Shown: positions 6,725-8,710 of the stretch, piece after piece
Position numbering within the stretch: position 1 is the stretch's first letter
Layout: every line of letters starts with the position of its first letter
From: Myxococcota bacterium
Lineage (GTDB): Bacteria > Myxococcota_A > Polyangia > HGW-17 > JAJRWW01
DNA length: 8,710 bases
Assembly: GCA_024276595.1 (NCBI GenBank)
Contig: JAJRWW010000409.1
Location: 1 to 8,710 of the forward strand
Direction: 5' to 3'
Program-made: the position numbers and the translations under genes
Notes under the pieces: generated by a model
Databases searched by the model: none
What the model was told of the DNA's origin: nothing
What the model saw: only the letters and a program-made list of their open reading frames with translations

Positions 6725-6770
6725 CGCGGCCCTCCAGCTCGCTCACAGGACGAGAGCACACCGCCCGGGT

Positions 6771-7913
6771 TCAGTTCACCACCGGCCCGGGGCAGCCGAA
6801 CATGAAGCTCACCTCGCCCACCTGGCCGGAGGTGAGCTGGTCACAGTAGCTCCCAAAGAACGTGATCGTGCTCGCGTCCGGATGGTAGTCCCAGCCGTTT
6901 TGCTGGCTGGGGTTTCTGGGCACTGCCACCCCATCGAAGTACACGGCCACGTCGTCGGGCACCGGCGGCAGGCTGGTGAGCTCGAAGGAGCAGGAGGGGA
7001 CAATGATGCCGCCCGCGATGGTGTCCAGGACCGCCTGGAGGGAGGCCGCGTCGTCGGCCTGATAGAAGTAGGGCGGCCCACCGGGCACCGGCTCCAGCCC
7101 GGCCTGGGCAGAGTCGTTGAGCACCTGGGGATCCAGCCCAAAAATGCCACCGAAGCCGAGCACGAAGGTGTGGATGCCCGCATTCGCCAGGGCAGTGACC
7201 GCGGCCACGGTCTCGGTGGGGGTCTCGATGTCCACGTTGGGCGGAGACCCGCCGCAGTTGGGGATGCCGTCGGTGGCAAAAAGCACGTACCGACCGGCCG
7301 GATTCACCGGGATGGTATTGAAGTAGGCCAGGGCCTCCTGCAGGCCGAAGTGGGCCGGGGTGTTCCCGTTGGGGCTCGTGCTGTTGAGATAGCTCATGAT
7401 GGGCGCTGCATTGTGAAGCTGAATGCCCACCCGTGCCCCGGGGTCCACTCCGCACTCGTTGTCAGTGGGGAACACCGACAGCCCGAACCGGATGTTGGCC
7501 TCCCGGGCCGACAAGACGGTCTGCAGGGAGCTCTTCATGATGTTCCACTTCGAGTCTCCCAGGGGAGGGAACCCTGGCGCCAGCATCATGGAGCCCGAGC
7601 GATCCAGCACAATGAGCAGATCCGGTGGATCCCCCAGGTTGATGATCTCTATCTCCTCGGTCTGCGCACCGCAGAGCTCGGCGTCGGGCTCCACGTGGGC
7701 ATCCATGTAGGCATCCGTGTCACCACCACCATCTTGCGCGTTGGCGGCGTCGAGCTGGTTCACGGCCGCGTCCATCCACTCGTTCGCGTTCGAGCCCTCG
7801 CCACCCTTCGCCGTGGGACCGCAGGCCGCCCAGGCCGGAAATGCCAGGCTGGCCAGCCATACCCCGATCCACACCGACTCTTGCCAAGAACGCGCTCGCA
7901 CTGGGTTCCACAT
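6771..7913 (-). CDS. Secreted or lipid-anchored von Willebrand factor A domain protein
   Basis: A 380-aa protein with an export signal (hydrophobic core about 15-29) ending AWAAC. C31 may be lipidated, although Trp at -3 is unusual, and signal peptidase I cleavage at AWA is the alternative. A low-complexity Asp/Ala/Gly linker (about 35-80) is of the kind seen behind the Cys of many myxobacterial lipoproteins. The VWA domain (about 95-300) has an intact metal-ion adhesion site: DRSGS at 104-108, Thr185 in GNTP, and Asp215 in ATDG, so it should bind a divalent cation and a protein or surface ligand. A C-terminal module (about 304-380) with Cys308, Cys357 and Cys374 and the phrase GWDYHPDASTITFFG looks like the C-terminal part of related myxobacterial VWA proteins. 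I chose the ATG at 7913 (GGATGG 8 bases upstream); an ATG at 7925 and a TTG at 7931 are alternatives. Convergent with the porin, with only 46 bases between stops. Confidence 0.8.
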   Translation of the reverse strand: MWNPVRARSWQESVWIGVWLASLAFPAWAACGPTAKGGEGSNANEWMDAAVNQLDAANAQDGGGDTDAYMDAHVEPDAELCGAQTEEIEIINLGDPPDLLIVLDRSGSMMLAPGFPPLGDSKWNIMKSSLQTVLSAREANIRFGLSVFPTDNECGVDPGARVGIQLHNAAPIMSYLNSTSPNGNTPAHFGLQEALAYFNTIPVNPAGRYVLFATDGIPNCGGSPPNVDIETPTETVAAVTALANAGIHTFVLGFGGIFGLDPQVLNDSAQAGLEPVPGGPPYFYQADDAASLQAVLDTIAGGIIVPSCSFELTSLPPVPDDVAVYFDGVAVPRNPSQQNGWDYHPDASTITFFGSYCDQLTSGQVGEVSFMFGCPGPVVN

Positions 7914-7938
7914 GACAGATTCCATCCCCAAAAGTGGA

Positions 7939-7951
7939 GGTACATTGTACC
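7939..7951 (-). promoter_or_regulatory. 13-bp palindrome containing a -10 box of the VWA gene
   Basis: GGTAC-ATT-GTACC is a perfect inverted repeat. On the minus strand it contains TACAAT (7949-7944), a 5-of-6 match to the -10 consensus, about 30 bases before the ATG at 7913. No good -35 is found at 16-18 bases, so an activator or a weak -35 would be needed. The overlap would let a bound protein block or help RNA polymerase. Confidence 0.35.
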
Positions 7952-7979
7952 CTGGTGTAGCCTACCAGCGACATCGGTC

Positions 7980-7999
7980 ATCTGGCCCCGTTGCCAGAT
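7980..7999. promoter_or_regulatory. 20-bp dyad in the divergent VWA/FHA control region
   Basis: ATCTGGC (7980-7986), a 6-base spacer, then GCCAGAT (7993-7999): perfect 7-bp arms. It is placed between the two divergent promoters, ending 18 bases before the -35 box of the FHA gene. The form is that of an operator for a dimeric repressor or activator; no regulator is identified. Confidence 0.4.
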
Positions 8000-8004
8000 C
8001 AAGG

Positions 8005-8084
8005 GCTCCTGGGATACTTGACGGACAGAAAAGCTCCTGATATTCTCTTGTTAGGCTGAGCAAGGGCAGGCTTTTTCCAGGAGC
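8005..8084. repeat. Three GCTCCTG heptamers flanking the FHA promoter
   Basis: GCTCCTG occurs at 8005-8011, again at 8033-8039, and inverted as CAGGAGC at 8078-8084. The first two are 28 bp apart, one just before the -35 and one inside the spacer. The outer pair extends to a 9-bp perfect inverted repeat (GGCTCCTGG at 8004-8012, CCAGGAGCC at 8077-8085). The layout suggests operator sites, but chance in GC-rich DNA cannot be excluded. Confidence 0.4.
8018..8046 (+). promoter_or_regulatory. sigma70-like promoter for the FHA-DUF4388 gene
   Basis: TTGACG (8018-8023), a 17-base spacer and TATTCT (8041-8046) match the consensus at 5 of 6 and 4 of 6 with ideal spacing. Transcription would start near 8053 with a leader of about 50 bases ending in the ribosome site AGGA at 8095-8098. 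Confidence 0.6.
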
Positions 8085-8103
8085 CTCTCCCCACAGGAAC
8101 ACC

Positions 8104-8710
8104 ATGATCCGCTATGCGCTGAGGTTCATATCCGGCAAGTACCAGGGTGGCGAGTTCCCCCTGCACGACAACCGGGAGATCATCATCGGCCGGTCGAGCG
8201 ATCTCGACATGGTGCTGGTCGAGGACATGGTCTCTCGCAAGCACTCCAAGATCTCCACCGGGGAGGGCGACCTCACCATCCAGGACCTGGGCTCCACCAA
8301 CGGCACCTTTGTCAACGGTGAGCGCATCAAGTTCAGCAAGCTCAAGGAGGGAGACCGGATCCTCATCGGCACCTCGATCATCAAGCTGGTGGCCGTGGAC
8401 GAGTCCATGCAGGCTAAGTTCGCCCAGCGCTCCAGGTCCTCCACTTTCAGGCAGCAGTCCAGGCAGCCAACATCCTCGGGGCGCCCCATGTCTGGCACCA
8501 TCGAGGAGATCCCGCTGCCAGACCTGCTGCAGCTCCTTTCGTCGAGCCGCAAGTCCGGCGTCCTTGCCATCCGCAGCAAGGGCTGCTTTGGCAAGATCTA
8601 CCTGCGGGAAGGGCAGATCTACTTCTGCTCCATCGACGAGGACTTCGACCTCAAACCCCTCAAGGCCATGTATCGAGTCCTGACCTGGACCTCAGGGGCC
8701 TTCGAGCTCC
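8104..8710 (+). CDS. FHA domain-DUF4388 (PATAN-like) signalling protein, C-terminus cut by window
   Basis: Partial: 202 codons are visible and no stop is reached. Residues 1-100 are an FHA domain, a phosphothreonine-binding fold: GRS at 29-31, SRKH at 44-47, and the core DLGSTNGTFVNG at 61-72 carry the usual phosphopeptide-contact residues. A Ser/Arg/Gln-rich linker (about 108-127) leads to a DUF4388 (PATAN-like) domain from about 129: MSGTIEEIPLPDLLQLL, then SGVLAI and GKIYLREGQIYF, running off the edge. FHA plus DUF4388 proteins are common in Myxococcota and other deltaproteobacteria, where they are thought to link Ser/Thr-kinase signalling to gliding, development or gene control; the exact role here is unknown. 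No signal peptide, so cytoplasmic. The start is the ATG at 8104 with AGGA 5 bases upstream, behind a sigma70-like promoter. Further domains may follow to the right. Confidence 0.88.
   Translation, partial: MIRYALRFISGKYQGGEFPLHDNREIIIGRSSDLDMVLVEDMVSRKHSKISTGEGDLTIQDLGSTNGTFVNGERIKFSKLKEGDRILIGTSIIKLVAVDESMQAKFAQRSRSSTFRQQSRQPTSSGRPMSGTIEEIPLPDLLQLLSSSRKSGVLAIRSKGCFGKIYLREGQIYFCSIDEDFDLKPLKAMYRVLTWTSGAFEL

Noticed and set aside
6725..6770. Bidirectional terminator between the convergent porin and VWA genes
   Set aside because: Only CCCGGG-type palindromes are present near the junction, with no good stem and no T or A runs.
5161..6849. 562-codon plus-strand frame overlapping the porin
   Set aside because: It is a shifted frame of the porin gene, very rich in Arg, Pro and Gly, with no ribosome site or domain.

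Overview
The window is GC-rich bacterial DNA. Its content points to a Myxococcota or other deltaproteobacterial-type Gram-negative genome. It holds several predicted lipoproteins, a VWA protein with an Asp/Ala-rich linker behind its export signal, an FHA + DUF4388 (PATAN-like) regulator, a HelD/UvrD-like helicase and a Phe-terminated outer-membrane porin. The phylum is inferred from protein style, not from a marker gene. No rRNA, tRNA, CRISPR array, transposase or phage gene was seen. No gene-free gap exceeds 300 bases.

Layout, left to right. (1) Positions 1-323, minus: N-terminus of a HelD-like superfamily I helicase that runs off the left edge, with a good sigma70-like promoter at 389-416. 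(2) Positions 485-1477, minus: a 330-aa, extremely cysteine-rich lipoprotein with five STIG1-like repeats, ended by a GC hairpin and T runs at 428-462. (3) Positions 1478-1605: a divergent promoter region. (4) Positions 1606-4958, plus: a translationally coupled pair, a 585-aa lipoprotein resembling short dipeptidyl-peptidase III (M49) with HEXXH and EEXXAD motifs, then a 532-aa family 5 peptide/solute-binding protein starting at a GTG that overlaps the upstream stop. (5) Positions 4959-5140: a hairpin and two small dyads. (6) Positions 5141-6724, plus: an OprO/OprP-like porin whose mature N-terminus is fifteen tetrapeptide repeats. (7) Positions 6771-7913, minus: a VWA-domain secreted protein or lipoprotein, convergent with the porin. 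(8) Positions 7914-8103: a divergent control region rich in dyads, with a strong sigma70-like promoter. (9) Position 8104 to the right edge, plus: an FHA-DUF4388 protein, truncated by the window end.

How the genes may work together (inference): the peptidase, the binding protein and perhaps the porin form a cell-envelope module for peptide capture or turnover. The porin would admit substrates, the M49-like lipoprotein would trim them, and the binding protein would bind them. No ABC permease or ATPase lies in the window, so the binding protein is either an orphan or serves a transporter elsewhere. The Cys-rich lipoprotein and the VWA protein look like surface or envelope adhesion or scaffold proteins. 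The FHA protein is likely cytoplasmic and belongs to a signalling unit continuing to the right. I saw no clearly novel defence or mobile system. The points most worth following are the peptidase/binding-protein pair, the repeat-bearing porin and the Cys-rich lipoprotein.
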